Origin: Ensifer sp. Root278 | GTDB lineage: Bacteria; Pseudomonadota; Alphaproteobacteria; Rhizobiales; Rhizobiaceae | Assembly (NCBI RefSeq): GCF_001429285.1 | Contig: NZ_LMJJ01000041.1 | Coordinates: 280,630 to 344,629, forward strand | Length of the DNA stretch: 64,000 bases | Direction of reading: 5' to 3' | Part shown: positions 47,804-57,334 of the stretch, piece after piece | How the letters are laid out: each line of letters begins with the position of its first letter | How positions within the stretch are numbered: position 1 is the first letter of the stretch | Notes under the pieces: model-generated | Told to the model about the DNA's origin: nothing | The model's database searches: none | What the model saw: the letters and a program-made list of their open reading frames with translations, nothing else | Made by a program: the position numbers and the translations under genes

Positions 47804-48856
47804 ATGGCCATTGCAAGAGGATATGCGGCGACCGATGCGTCGAAGCCGCTGACGCCCTTCACCTTCGAGCGCCGCGAACCGCGCGACGACGACGTGGTGA
47901 TCGAGATCAAATATTGCGGCGTCTGCCACTCCGACATCCACCAGGCCCGCAACGAATGGGGCAATTCGGCCTTCCCGATGGTTCCCGGCCACGAGATCGT
48001 CGGCATCGTGACGGCGGTTGGCTCCAAGGTCACCAAGTTCAAAGTCGGTGACCGCGCCGGCGTCGGCTGCTTCGTCGATTCCTGCACCACCTGCGCCACG
48101 CGCGATGTGGATCTGGAACATTACATGCCCGGTCTGATCGTGACCTATAACGGCGTGGAAGCCGACGGTAAGACGCCGACCCAGGGCGGCTATTCCGACA
48201 GTATCGTCGTCAAGGAAGGCTATGTGCTGTCGATCCCGGAGAACCTGCCGCTCGACGCCGCAGCACCGCTGCTTTGCGCCGGCATCACGCTTTATTCGCC
48301 GCTGCGCCACTGGAAGGCCGGTCCCGGCAAGAAGGTCGCGATCGTCGGCATGGGCGGCCTCGGCCACATGGGCGTCAAGCTGGCGCACGCCATGGGCGCG
48401 GAGGTGACGGTTCTCAGCCAGACGCTTTCCAAGAAGGAAGACGGTCTGAAGCTCGGCGCCGACCACTACTATGCCACCAACGATCCGGAGACCTTCAAGG
48501 CACTGGCAGGCACATTCGACCTGATCATCTGCACCGTCGCTGCCGAGATCGACTGGAATGCCTACGTCAACCTTCTGAAGGTCGACGGCGATTTCGTGCT
48601 GGTCGGCATTCCTGAGAATGCGGTGCCGGTACACGCCTTCTCGCTGGTGCCCGCCCGCCGGAGCATTTCCGGTTCGATGATCGGCTCGATCAAGGAAACC
48701 CAGGAGATGCTCGACTTCTGCGGCGAGCACAATATCGTCTCGGAAATCGAAACGATCCGGATCCAACAGATCAACGAAGCCTATGAACGCGTCGTCAAGA
48801 GCGACGTGCGCTATCGCTTCGTCATCGACATGGCGTCGCTGCAGGACGCCGCCTAA
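47804..48856 (+). CDS. Zinc-type alcohol dehydrogenase (YahK/CAD-like)
   Basis: A 350-aa medium-chain NADP-type alcohol dehydrogenase, expected to reduce aldehydes. Catalytic-zinc residues are present (CGVCHSD, PGHEIVG, LLCAGIT) and the nucleotide fold reads [14 protein letters not shown]. The structural-zinc lobe, normally four Cys, keeps only Cys94 and Cys97; the third and fourth positions are Arg100 and Met108 ([16 protein letters not shown]). GAGG lies nine bases before ATG 47804. It is probably activated by the divergent AraC regulator. Confidence 0.92.
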   Translation: MAIARGYAATDASKPLTPFTFERREPRDDDVVIEIKYCGVCHSDIHQARNEWGNSAFPMVPGHEIVGIVTAVGSKVTKFKVGDRAGVGCFVDSCTTCATRDVDLEHYMPGLIVTYNGVEADGKTPTQGGYSDSIVVKEGYVLSIPENLPLDAAAPLLCAGITLYSPLRHWKAGPGKKVAIVGMGGLGHMGVKLAHAMGAEVTVLSQTLSKKEDGLKLGADHYYATNDPETFKALAGTFDLIICTVAAEIDWNAYVNLLKVDGDFVLVGIPENAVPVHAFSLVPARRSISGSMIGSIKETQEMLDFCGEHNIVSEIETIRIQQINEAYERVVKSDVRYRFVIDMASLQDAA

Positions 48857-48869
48857 ACTGAAATGGAAC

Positions 48870-48906
48870 GGCCCGGAATCCGATGGGGTTTCCGGGCCTT
48901 TTTTCT
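48870..48906 (+). terminator. Intrinsic terminator after the alcohol dehydrogenase
   Basis: GGCCCGGAA (48870-48878) pairs with 48890-48898 and is followed by seven Ts, just before the convergent Lrp gene. Confidence 0.9.
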
Positions 48907-48915
48907 GACTGCGGC

Positions 48916-49380
48916 TCAAACGAGCGGCAGCGGTCCGTCGTTCTTGATCTCTTCCATCACTGCGTAAGTTCGGGTCTCCTTGACGCCCGGAAGCGTCCAG
49001 AGCACCTGGCCGAGGAAGTTGCGGTAGGCCGCCATGTCCTCGAACCGCGTCTTGACGAGATAGTCGAAGCCCCCCGCCACCATGTGACATTCGAGCACGG
49101 CCGGCGCCTGTTTGACGGCGGCGGCGAACTGGTCGAAGACGTCGGGCGTCGTCTTGTCGAGCATGACCTCGATGAAAACCAGCAGGCCGAAGCCGAGCTT
49201 GTGCGGGTCAAGCCGCGCGCCGAAGCCCGAGACGTAGCCTTCCTTCAACAGCCGGCGCAGCCGCTCGCTGGTCGCCGTCGGCGACAGGCCGATGCGATCG
49301 GCAAGCTCCAGATTGGTGATGCGCCCATCCGCCTGGAGAATGTTGAGAATTCTACGGTCAATCTTGTCGATCTGATGCAT
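48916..49380 (-). CDS. Lrp/AsnC family transcriptional regulator (Lrp-like)
   Basis: A 154-aa regulator with KIDRRILNILQADGRITNLE, LADRIGLSPTATSERLRRLL and a C-terminal RAM domain (FIEVMLDKTT ... CHMVAGGFDYLVKTRFEDM). It is closer to classical Lrp than the regulator at 46202. ATG 49380 starts the family N-terminus; codons to 49410 overlap the amidohydrolase. It lies 19 bases after the amidohydrolase on the same strand and probably shares its transcript. Confidence 0.92.
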   Translation of the reverse strand: MHQIDKIDRRILNILQADGRITNLELADRIGLSPTATSERLRRLLKEGYVSGFGARLDPHKLGFGLLVFIEVMLDKTTPDVFDQFAAAVKQAPAVLECHMVAGGFDYLVKTRFEDMAAYRNFLGQVLWTLPGVKETRTYAVMEEIKNDGPLPLV

Positions 49381-49399
49381 GGTGCCTCCCGCCGATGCC

Positions 49400-50563
49400 T
49401 CAGGCGGCAAGTCGCGTTTCCGCGAGCTTCACCCAGTAGGAGATGCCGTGCGGGATCGCCTCGTCATTGAAATCGTATGCCGGGTGATGCAGCCCGGCGG
49501 TCTCGCCGTTACCCATGAACACGAAGGCGCCGGGACGGGCAATCAGCATGTAGGAGAAATCCTCTCCGCCCATCATCGGGTCGAGCGACGGCTTGACGTT
49601 GCTTGTCCCGGCGATCTCGGCCGCGGCCCTCAAAGCGTAGCCGGTCTCTTCCGCATGGTTCACGGTCACCGGATAGTTGCGATTGTAGGCGACGTTGACG
49701 GTCGCGCCGTATAGGGCCGCCACTCCTTCGGCGATCGTGCGGATGCGGCCCTCGCCGATATCGCGTACCTCGGGCACGAGAGTGCGCACCGTGCCGCCGA
49801 GCACGGCTTCTTCCGGGATGACATTGTGGGCGAAGCCGGCGTTGAACTTTGTGACGGAGACGACGACCGAGGCGAGCGGATCGACCGTGCGCGAGGCGAT
49901 CGTCTGCAGAGCGGTGACAATCTGGGTGCCGACGATGATCGGGTCGATCGTCTTATGCGGCTGGGCCGCATGGCCGCCGCGGCCCTTGATGGTGATGGTG
50001 AACTCGTCGGTCGAAGCCATGATGGGGCCGACACGGCTGCCGAAGTGGCCAATGGGCATGCCCGGCATGTTGTGCATGCCATAGACTTCCTCGATGGCAA
50101 AACGCTCCATCATGCCGTCCTTGACCATCTCGTTACCGCCGCCGCCGCCTTCTTCGGCCGGCTGGAAGATGACGGCGACACTGCCGGCGAAGTTGCGGGT
50201 CTCGGCGAGATATTTGGCCGCGCCGAGAAGCATGGCGGTATGGCCGTCGTGACCGCAGGCATGCATCTTGCCAGACGTTTGCGAAGCCCAGGGCTTGCCG
50301 CTCGTCTCGGTAATCGGCAGCGCATCCATGTCGGCGCGCAGGCCGATGGTGCGGCCCGAGCCGAGATTGCCGCGGATCAGGCCGACGACGCCGGTGCGGC
50401 CGAGCCCCGTCACGACTTCGTCAACGCCGAACTCCTTGAGTTTCTTTTCGACGAAGGATGCCGTATTTTCAACCGCGAACAGGAGTTCCGGGTTCCTGTG
50501 CAGATGGCGCCGCCATTCGGCGACTTCGTTCTGGAGCTCGGCGGCACGGTTGAGTATCGGCAT
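49400..50563 (-). CDS. M20 family amidohydrolase (hippurate hydrolase-like)
   Basis: A 387-aa zinc hydrolase that cleaves N-acyl amino acids or similar amides. Metal-binding motifs include MHACGHDGHTAMLLGAAKYL, FQPAEEGGGGG with the catalytic Glu, and MMGGEDFSYML near the C-terminus. The dimerisation insert starts GRGGHAAQPHKTIDPI. ATG 50563 has AGGA seven bases upstream; the frame runs on to 52279 antisense to other genes without meaning. The Lrp gene downstream could make this an amino-acid-responsive pair. Confidence 0.92.
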   Translation of the reverse strand: MPILNRAAELQNEVAEWRRHLHRNPELLFAVENTASFVEKKLKEFGVDEVVTGLGRTGVVGLIRGNLGSGRTIGLRADMDALPITETSGKPWASQTSGKMHACGHDGHTAMLLGAAKYLAETRNFAGSVAVIFQPAEEGGGGGNEMVKDGMMERFAIEEVYGMHNMPGMPIGHFGSRVGPIMASTDEFTITIKGRGGHAAQPHKTIDPIIVGTQIVTALQTIASRTVDPLASVVVSVTKFNAGFAHNVIPEEAVLGGTVRTLVPEVRDIGEGRIRTIAEGVAALYGATVNVAYNRNYPVTVNHAEETGYALRAAAEIAGTSNVKPSLDPMMGGEDFSYMLIARPGAFVFMGNGETAGLHHPAYDFNDEAIPHGISYWVKLAETRLAA

Positions 50564-50707
50564 CGGTTCGTCCTGTCGGTCTGTTCGATCACTGTGTATC
50601 TGCGGTGGATTGGCAGGGGTGCCCGTGAATGGGCTTTGCCATCTCCTCGCCATATAGGCTAAATAGCCGGACGAGACGAGGCAACAGCGGAATTTCGAGG
50701 TTCTATT

Positions 50708-51826
50708 GTGGTGACAGCAGGATTTTTCACGCGTGGCAAGATGAAGGCGCTGGGAGTGACGGTGGCAACCTGCGCGACGCTTCTTGCAGCGCTGCCGGCT
50801 GCGGCCAATCCGCGGCTCGTCGTCGACGTCAATTCGCTGAAGGTCTACGAGCACCAGGACATCTTCCAGAAATGGTATCCGGCTTCGCTGACCAAGCTGA
50901 TGACGGCCTATACGGCCTTCCGCGCCATCAAGTCGGGGCAGCTCACGCTCGAGAGCCCGGTCATCATGACCAAGAATGCGGCCTCCGAGCCGCCGAGCAA
51001 GATGTTCTACAAGCCCGGGCAGGCGATGACGCTCGACAGCGCGCTGAAGATGATGCTGGTCAAGTCCGCGAACGACGTCGCAGTCGCGATCGCCGAGACG
51101 GTCGGCGGTTCGGAGCCCGCCTTCATCGAGCGGATGAACGCCGAGGCGCGCCGCATCGGCATGACCTCGTCCAACTTCATCAATCCCAACGGCCTGCCGG
51201 GTCCGGGCCAGTATACGACGGCGCGCGACCTTGCGGTGCTGGCGATTACGCTCAAGCGCGAGTTCCCGCAGTATGCCTCCTATTTCTCGCTGGAAGGCTT
51301 CACCACCGGCAAGAAGAACTATCCGAACTACAACATGCTGATCGGACGCTTCGAAGGCGCCGATGGCATGAAGACCGGCTTCATCTGCGCCTCCGGTTTC
51401 AACCAGGTTTCGTCTGCCACCCGTGACGGGCGTAGCGTCGTCTCTGTCGTACTCGGCGAGGATAGCCTCGGCGCGCGTGCCGACGAATCTGCGCGGCTCA
51501 TGCAGATGGCGCTGACGACGAGCGGCAATGGCAAACCTTCCCTGGTGCAGATCCCGCCCTATGGCGAGACGCGCGACATGGTGGCCGATGTCAGCAAGCA
51601 GATCTGCTCGAAGGCAGCGGCCAAGGTCCGCAGCGAAGGCCGCGACGAGGGCGGCCGCCAGAAGCTGCTCTCGCCCTATATCCACGAAATCAACCGGCCG
51701 CTGAATCTCGCCTTCGCCGGTCTTATCGCCGGCAGCGGTGAGAAGGCGCCGAAAGTCGTCGCCGACCAAGCTGGCCAGGGCGATGCCGCCAATGTGCCGA
51801 TCCCCGTGCCGCGGCCGACCTTCTGA
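50708..51826 (+). CDS. D-alanyl-D-alanine carboxypeptidase (penicillin-binding protein, S11)
   Basis: Periplasmic serine peptidase of 372 aa that trims the terminal D-Ala of peptidoglycan stem peptides. A signal peptide ends at PAAAN. The three active-site motifs are SLTK (Ser60-Lys63), SAN (120-122) and KTG (222-224). A C-terminal region beyond residue 270 is longer and less conserved. The start is GTG 50708 or 50711; ATG 50741 is also possible and would still leave a signal peptide. A CobW-type gene follows 12 bases later. Confidence 0.93.
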   Translation: MVTAGFFTRGKMKALGVTVATCATLLAALPAAANPRLVVDVNSLKVYEHQDIFQKWYPASLTKLMTAYTAFRAIKSGQLTLESPVIMTKNAASEPPSKMFYKPGQAMTLDSALKMMLVKSANDVAVAIAETVGGSEPAFIERMNAEARRIGMTSSNFINPNGLPGPGQYTTARDLAVLAITLKREFPQYASYFSLEGFTTGKKNYPNYNMLIGRFEGADGMKTGFICASGFNQVSSATRDGRSVVSVVLGEDSLGARADESARLMQMALTTSGNGKPSLVQIPPYGETRDMVADVSKQICSKAAAKVRSEGRDEGGRQKLLSPYIHEINRPLNLAFAGLIAGSGEKAPKVVADQAGQGDAANVPIPVPRPTF

Positions 51827-51838
51827 TCGGAGTTCATG

Positions 51839-52990
51839 ATGGCTAGTCCCTTGCCGGCGGTGCCGGTCTCCATCCTCACCGGCTTTCTCGGTGCGGGCAA
51901 GACAACGTTGCTCAACCGGTTGCTGAAGGATCCCGATCTCTCGGACACGGCCGTCATCATCAACGAATTCGGCGACGTCTCGATCGACCACCTGCTGGTG
52001 GAGGCCTCCAGCGACGGGGTTATCGAGCTTTCCGACGGCTGCCTTTGCTGCACGGTGCGTGGCGAACTGGTCGACACGCTCGCCGATCTCATGGACCGGA
52101 TGCAGACCGGCAAGATCAGGCCGCTGAAGCGCATCGTCATCGAAACGACCGGCCTTGCCGACCCCGCGCCGGTGCTGCAATCGGTGATCGGCAATCCCAT
52201 CATCGCGCAGAACTTCCGGCTGGACGGCGTCGTCACCGTCGTCGATGCCGTCAACGGCCTGCAGACGATCGCCAACCACGAGGAAGCCCTGAAGCAGATC
52301 GCGGTCGCCGACCGCATCGTCGTCAGCAAGACCGGTCTAGCCGATGCTTCCACGCGCGACGCCCTGACGGTTCGTATCCGGGCGCTCAATCCGCGTGCGC
52401 CGCTCATCGATGGCGACAGCGACGAGGCGGGACGCTCAGCGCTTTTCGCCTGCGGCCTTTATGATCCATCCTCGAAGATCGCCGATGTCGGCCGCTGGCT
52501 GCAGGATGAAGCCCATCACGACCACAACCATCATCACCACGATCATGGTGACCACCATCACGATCATGATCACCACCATGACCACGATCATCATCATGAT
52601 GTGAACCGGCATGGCGGCGACATCCGCTCGTTCAGCATTGTGCACGACCGGCCGATCGAGCCGATGGCACTCGATATGTTCATCGACCTCCTGCGTTCGG
52701 CTCATGGCGAGAAGCTGCTCAGGATGAAGGCAATCGTAGCGGTGGCCGACAGACCGGACCGGCCGCTGGTGTTGCATGGCGTGCAGAATGTCTTCCATAC
52801 GCCGGAGCGTCTGACGGCATGGCCGGACCCGAACGACCGGCGCACCCGCATGGTGCTGATCACCAAGGGATTGACGGAAGACTTCGTCCGCGACCTGTTC
52901 GACGCCTTCACCGGCCAGCCGCGCATCGACCGGCCGGACGCGCAGGCGCTTTCCGACAACCCGCTCTCCGTTCCCGGCATGCGGTTTTAA
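51839..52990 (+). CDS. CobW/COG0523 family metallochaperone GTPase with His-rich linker
   Basis: A 383-aa G3E GTPase. Walker A GFLGAGKTTLLNRLL, the metal-binding CLCC motif (SDGCLCCTVRGEL), ETTGLADPAP and the C-terminal CobW domain (LLRMKAIVAVADRPDRPLVL) are present. Between them, about residues 225-255, lies an almost pure His/Asp stretch (nucleotides 52513-52605), a likely zinc- or cobalt-binding store. COG0523 members deliver metals, often zinc. No Zur box is apparent. ATG 51839 has GGAG six bases upstream; ATG 51836 is adjacent. It may be co-transcribed with the carboxypeptidase gene. Confidence 0.92.
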   Translation: MASPLPAVPVSILTGFLGAGKTTLLNRLLKDPDLSDTAVIINEFGDVSIDHLLVEASSDGVIELSDGCLCCTVRGELVDTLADLMDRMQTGKIRPLKRIVIETTGLADPAPVLQSVIGNPIIAQNFRLDGVVTVVDAVNGLQTIANHEEALKQIAVADRIVVSKTGLADASTRDALTVRIRALNPRAPLIDGDSDEAGRSALFACGLYDPSSKIADVGRWLQDEAHHDHNHHHHDHGDHHHDHDHHHDHDHHHDVNRHGGDIRSFSIVHDRPIEPMALDMFIDLLRSAHGEKLLRMKAIVAVADRPDRPLVLHGVQNVFHTPERLTAWPDPNDRRTRMVLITKGLTEDFVRDLFDAFTGQPRIDRPDAQALSDNPLSVPGMRF

Positions 52991-53035
52991 TCATCATTCA
53001 GATAGCATTGTGATGCCGCGGCCCGTCGCGGCGTC

Positions 53036-53272
53036 TCAGGCGCCCTTGCGGATCAGAAACCGGTGGCCGCCGTCGGCAGCAGCGGACTCTTCGAGCGTGT
53101 GGCCGTCTTCGTTGCAGAAGTGCGGGATATCGATCACTGCCAGAGGATCGGTCGTCTCGATCTCCAGCAATGCGCCCGGGGCTAGTGAGGACATGCGCTT
53201 GCGCGTCTTCAAAACGGGAAGGGGGCATTTAAGCCCCCTGAGGTCGTAGACGATCTTGGTCTCACTCGGCAT
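53036..53272 (-). CDS. TusA-family sulfur carrier protein
   Basis: A 78-aa protein with the TusA fold: YDLRGLKCPLPVLKTRKRMS, where the CPxP motif Cys carries persulfide sulfur, and a C-terminal LIEIETTDPLAV-like strand. Such proteins deliver sulfur to tRNA thiolation, molybdenum cofactor or other routes. The start ATG 53272 shares one base with the stop of the upstream L,D-transpeptidase gene (TGATG), implying coupled translation. mnmA, a sulfur user, is in the same window but distant. Confidence 0.9.
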   Translation of the reverse strand: MPSETKIVYDLRGLKCPLPVLKTRKRMSSLAPGALLEIETTDPLAVIDIPHFCNEDGHTLEESAAADGGHRFLIRKGA

Positions 53273-54711
53273 CAATTGCCCCAGATTTTCCAGAAGGGGC
53301 GCTTCTTCGGCGGCTCTTCGGTGAGCACAGGCGTTTCCGCCACCGCCTCGGGGGCAGGTGCCGTTGCAACGGCGGCCGTCTGCTGCTCAGTCGCAGCTGG
53401 CGCCGTCGTGCGTGCCTGCTTGGTCGTCTTCGCCGGTTCCTGCGCCTGCGGTGCGACGGCTGCCTGCTGTTCGGGTGTCTGAACGGCCGGAGCGGGTGCT
53501 TCTGCCTCCGGCTCGCTCTTCGAGAACAGGCTCCAGAAGGATTTCTTCGCCGGCTGCTCGACGGCTGCCTGCATCACCGGCTGCGGTACGGGGTTGGCGG
53601 CTGGAACCGGGACGTGCTTGCCGCCGTCGGTCGCCTTTTCGAGTTCCTTCTTCTGGATCTCGACGGCCTGCTTGGTCTCTTCCGCTTCCTTCTGGTCGGC
53701 GAGCTTCTTCTCGAGGTCGCTGGCCTTCATCAGCTTGCCGGCGTCGAAGGAGTTGCCGGTTGGCGCATAGGCGAGTTCGCGGCCGACGCGCTGCTTGGCG
53801 ACGATCGCCTTGCGCTCGGCTTCGCTCGGCTCGTACCAGACCATGCCGTCATACTTCTTCATGGCCTTGTCGTAGTCGGTCTGGTAGGTCTTCTCGAAGC
53901 CTGCCATCGCCACTTGCAGCGCCGGCGGGGTCGACATGGCCGGGCACTGGCCGCTCGGATTGAACGGGCCGGAGGCCTGCTGGTTGAAGACGTACTTCTT
54001 CTCGCAGACGTTCACTTCAGGCGGACGCTTGGTGATCTCGAACTGGTCGTAGCCGACCTTCAGCATCTTCCAGAAATCGATGTTCGGGTTGTTGCGATGG
54101 CGCGCCATGTTTTCCGCGGTCATGCGGAAGGGGAAGGCCTGGAGCTGAACACTTTCCTGGCCGCCCTTGAAGGAATCCCGGGCGAGGGCGAAGATCTCGA
54201 TCATCTGCTCGTCGGTCATCGAGTAGCAGCCCGACGACGAGCAGGCGCCGTGGATCATCAGGTGCGTTCCCTGACGGCCGTTCGCCTTGTCGTAGGTGTT
54301 GGGATAGCCGGTGTTGATCGCCAGGTAATAATTCGAGTTGGGGTTCATCTGGTGCGGGAAGAGCGGATAGAAGCCCTCCGGCGCCTGACGATCGCCTTCC
54401 TTTACCTTCGGGCCCAATTTGCCGGACCAGGCGCAGATCTTATAGGTTTTCAGCAGCTGGAAGCGATTGGCCGTATTGGCCTTCCAGACCTCGAGCGTGC
54501 CTTCTTCCTTGAAGATGCGCAGCGAGATCGGGGCCTGCTTCTGCATCCCGAGTTCGGTCATCTTTTTGACCATGGGTCCGGAGACCTGGTACTCGGTTTT
54601 GTTCTTGACGGACTTGAGGTCGACCGATGTCGTCGTGTCCAGCGTTTCATTGGTGCAGCCGGCAAGCGCGGCGACGATGGCGGCGGAGGCTACAAGGTTT
54701 CTGAAACGCAT
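53272..54711 (-). CDS. L,D-transpeptidase (YkuD/YafK-type) lipoprotein
   Basis: A 479-aa envelope protein. The N-terminus is a lipoprotein signal with lipobox LAGC (residue 19 Cys). The catalytic YkuD-type domain (about residues 50-230) contains the active-site block HLMIHGACSSSGCYSM with the nucleophilic Cys. A charged helical part and a low-complexity Pro/Ala/Thr tail follow, then a basic, aromatic end (KKRPFWKIWGN). Members of this family form or cut peptidoglycan crosslinks or attach proteins to the wall. ATG 54711 starts the signal. The next gene on this strand, tusA-like, overlaps its stop. Bases 54712-54978 contain no gene. Confidence 0.92.
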   Translation of the reverse strand: MRFRNLVASAAIVAALAGCTNETLDTTTSVDLKSVKNKTEYQVSGPMVKKMTELGMQKQAPISLRIFKEEGTLEVWKANTANRFQLLKTYKICAWSGKLGPKVKEGDRQAPEGFYPLFPHQMNPNSNYYLAINTGYPNTYDKANGRQGTHLMIHGACSSSGCYSMTDEQMIEIFALARDSFKGGQESVQLQAFPFRMTAENMARHRNNPNIDFWKMLKVGYDQFEITKRPPEVNVCEKKYVFNQQASGPFNPSGQCPAMSTPPALQVAMAGFEKTYQTDYDKAMKKYDGMVWYEPSEAERKAIVAKQRVGRELAYAPTGNSFDAGKLMKASDLEKKLADQKEAEETKQAVEIQKKELEKATDGGKHVPVPAANPVPQPVMQAAVEQPAKKSFWSLFSKSEPEAEAPAPAVQTPEQQAAVAPQAQEPAKTTKQARTTAPAATEQQTAAVATAPAPEAVAETPVLTEEPPKKRPFWKIWGN

Positions 54712-54978
54712 CAGCAGAGGCCCGTTCAAACCCAACTCGAATAGGAAAGCCCAGGTCCGCGACGGGTGGGCTCTTCAGAGAATCACTAAGCGATTATACT
54801 TCACGAATTCTTAACCCTGCAGGGTGGCCCTGCCGATGCGCTGTTCATGACCTCATGAATATGGCCAAGATTTGGCCATACTCCGCTTTGCAGTTGCGAA
54901 ATCCGCTTGCGCAATCGCGAACCACCAGGACCAGATCGGATAGAGGGCGTGGGATTTCCGCCCGCATCCCGGTCCAGC

Positions 54979-55932
54979 TTAGAGGTTGCGGCCGATATTG
55001 AGGTACTTCTGTCGGCGATCCGTGCGCAACTGGTCGCCATTGCGTCCGGACAATTCCTTCAACGCGTCGGCGATCACGGTTCCGGTGCGGCCGATGACCG
55101 CGTTCGGGTCGCGGTGTGCGCCGCCGACCGGCTCCTGAATGATGCCGTCGATGACGCCGAGTGCCTTCAGGTCCTCGGAGGTGATCTTCATGTTGCTGGC
55201 GGCTTCCTTGGCGCGGGTGGAATCGCGCCACAGGATCGAGGCAGCGCCTTCCGGCGAGATGACGCTGTAGATCGCATGCTCCAGCATGTAGACGCGGTTG
55301 CCGGTAGCGATCGCGATGGCGCCGCCGGAGCCGCCTTCGCCGATGACGACGGTGACGATCGGTACGCGAACATTGAGGCACATCTCAGTGGAGCGGGCGA
55401 TGGCTTCCGCCTGGCCGCGTTCTTCTGCGCCGACGCCCGGATAGGCACCGGCGGTATCGACCAGCGTGATCAGGGGCAGGCCGAAGCGATCGGCCATTTC
55501 CATGACGCGGATCGCCTTGCGGTAGCCTTCAGGACGGGGGCTACCGAAGTTGTGCTTGATGCGCGACTTCGTGTCGTTGCCCTTCTCCTGGCCGAGAACG
55601 GCGACCGGCATGCCGCGGAAACGCGCAAGGCCGGCCTGGATGGCATCGTCGTTGGCATAGTTGCGGTCGCCCGCAAGCGGCGTGAACTCGGTGAAGAGCT
55701 CGGCGGCGTAATCCAGGAAGTGCGGACGCGAGGGGTGACGGGCGACCTGGGTCTTCTGCCAGGGCGTCAGCTTGGAATAGATCTCGATCATCGCGTCGCG
55801 GACGCGCGTCTCCAGGCGTTCGATCTCATCCGAAGTGTTCACGCTCTCGTCTTCGCCGGCGAGCTTCTTCAGTTCGAGAATCTTGCCTTCGAGGTCGGAG
55901 ATGGGCTTTTCGAAATCGAGATAGTTGTGCAT
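54979..55932 (-). CDS. accA: Acetyl-CoA carboxylase carboxyltransferase subunit alpha
   Basis: A 317-aa subunit that, with AccD, transfers carboxyl from biotin to acetyl-CoA, giving malonyl-CoA for fatty-acid synthesis. The N-terminus [20 protein letters not shown] and the crotonase-like body with [71 protein letters not shown] and [12 protein letters not shown] are conserved. It sits 64 bases downstream of xerD on the same strand. Confidence 0.97.
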   Translation of the reverse strand: MHNYLDFEKPISDLEGKILELKKLAGEDESVNTSDEIERLETRVRDAMIEIYSKLTPWQKTQVARHPSRPHFLDYAAELFTEFTPLAGDRNYANDDAIQAGLARFRGMPVAVLGQEKGNDTKSRIKHNFGSPRPEGYRKAIRVMEMADRFGLPLITLVDTAGAYPGVGAEERGQAEAIARSTEMCLNVRVPIVTVVIGEGGSGGAIAIATGNRVYMLEHAIYSVISPEGAASILWRDSTRAKEAASNMKITSEDLKALGVIDGIIQEPVGGAHRDPNAVIGRTGTVIADALKELSGRNGDQLRTDRRQKYLNIGRNL

Positions 55933-55996
55933 GAGATGCGTTTCCGATCATTTTGCGACAAGGACCAGCGGGCCGAAACCAGCGTGCCCGGCCGTC

Positions 55997-56953
55997 CTAA
56001 TCCTGTTTTTTCGCCTGTTTGGCAAGAGGGTGATGGTTTTGCACGAGGTTGTGCAGCCGTTCTTCCAGCACATGTGTATAGATTTGTGTCGTTGAAATGT
56101 CCGAATGGCCGAGCAGTTCCTGCACGGCGCGAAGGTCCGCGCCATTGGCGAGCAGGTGGCTGGCGAAGGCGTGCCGCAGCACGTGCGGCGAGATCGTGGC
56201 GACCCTTATGCCAGCGCGTGCCGCGAGCGATTTCAGATCGCGCGCAAAAACCTGGCGCGGCAGGAAGCCCTGCTTGCCGGAGGAGGGGAAGAGCCACGGG
56301 CTCTCGCGGTTGCCCGCTTCCTCCCTGGCCATTTCCTCGGCGAGCGCCTCGCCATAGGCCCGCATCGCCCGGATTGCCGCTTGCGAGAGCGGCACGAGCC
56401 GGTCCTTGTTGCCCTTGCCGCGGATCACGAGGAAGCGGCCGTTCTGCGCCAGCACGCTTGCCGGCAGGGAGACCAGCTCGCTGACGCGCATGCCGGTCGC
56501 GTACAGAAGCTCAATCAGCGCATGCATGCGCAACTTCGCAAGGTGGTCCGGACCTCCTGATGCGGCCTCGCTCTCGGCCTGCCCGATCAGCCGCGAGACG
56601 TCCTCGACGCTCAGCGTCTTCGGCAGGCTGCGCCCCTTCTTCGGGGCGTCGAGAATGCCTGTCGGATCGTCGCCGCGCATACCCTCGGCGTAGAGGAATT
56701 TGTAGAACTGCCGGAGTGCGGAGAGGCGCCGTGCCTGCGAGGAGGGCTTGAAGCCCTGGCCCGAGAGATGGGCGAGGTAGGTGCGAAGATCGTCCGGGGT
56801 TGCCGCCGTCAGCCCGGTTCCGAGCGTGCGCAGGTGCGAGGAAGCATCCTCCAGGTCGCGCTCGTAAGATTGCAGCGTGTTGACCGCAGCGCCGCGCTCG
56901 GCACTCATCATTTCGAGGAAGGCCTCGACATGGGCGGCAGAGAGGTCGCTCAT
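55997..56953 (-). CDS. xerD: Site-specific tyrosine recombinase XerD
   Basis: A 318-aa recombinase that, with XerC, resolves chromosome dimers at dif. The N-terminal SAM-like domain ([20 protein letters not shown]) precedes a catalytic domain with [17 protein letters not shown] (Arg I), [20 protein letters not shown] (H-x-x-R) and the terminal [16 protein letters not shown] (Tyr nucleophile). ATG 56953 overlaps the stop of a 49-aa membrane peptide gene by four bases. accA follows. Its housekeeping position and neighbours argue against a phage integrase. Confidence 0.95.
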   Translation of the reverse strand: MSDLSAAHVEAFLEMMSAERGAAVNTLQSYERDLEDASSHLRTLGTGLTAATPDDLRTYLAHLSGQGFKPSSQARRLSALRQFYKFLYAEGMRGDDPTGILDAPKKGRSLPKTLSVEDVSRLIGQAESEAASGGPDHLAKLRMHALIELLYATGMRVSELVSLPASVLAQNGRFLVIRGKGNKDRLVPLSQAAIRAMRAYGEALAEEMAREEAGNRESPWLFPSSGKQGFLPRQVFARDLKSLAARAGIRVATISPHVLRHAFASHLLANGADLRAVQELLGHSDISTTQIYTHVLEERLHNLVQNHHPLAKQAKKQD

Positions 56954-57099
56954 TGGGGCTTGTTCACCCGCTCGGACGGGATTTTCACGGTCACGTCGCG
57001 CTCAACCGGTTCGACAAAGGTGACGAGAGAGACCATCGTGCCGTAGACTAATCCGGCGGCGACGGCACAAAAGAACAGGAACCGGAACAGGGTCGGCAT
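56950..57099 (-). CDS. 49-aa single-pass membrane peptide upstream of xerD
   Basis: A 49-residue peptide with one membrane helix ([20 protein letters not shown]) and a conserved-looking soluble tail ([20 protein letters not shown]). AGGAG is six bases before ATG 57099. Its stop overlaps the xerD ATG (ATGA), so it is likely translated with xerD. I do not know its function. Confidence 0.8.
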   Translation of the reverse strand: MPTLFRFLFFCAVAAGLVYGTMVSLVTFVEPVERDVTVKIPSERVNKPQ

Positions 57100-57334
57100 T
57101 TCAATCTCCTCTGCATGAAGCGTTCGGTCGAAGCGGACCAAAGGCTATGCATGCAGGCGTTCAAACGGCCATCGTCATCTCGCGTTCGGATGAATGCGCG
57201 GCACGAAGGCGGGTGCCAGACCTATATGAACGCCGCTTCGGCCGAGTTCAAGAACCGTGAGCGGACGCGCGCGACGACTTGACGCTACACCCCGATTTGT
57301 CGATACCGAAAGGGAATGGGGAATAAGAAGTCCA

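Noticed and set aside
50708-51826. D,D-carboxypeptidase as a beta-lactamase
   Set aside because: The SLTK, SAN and KTG spacing and signal-peptide layout match family S11 carboxypeptidases.
55997-56953. Tyrosine recombinase as a sign of an integrated element
   Set aside because: It is housekeeping XerD: family sequence, coupled small gene and accA neighbour, with no att-like repeats or phage genes.
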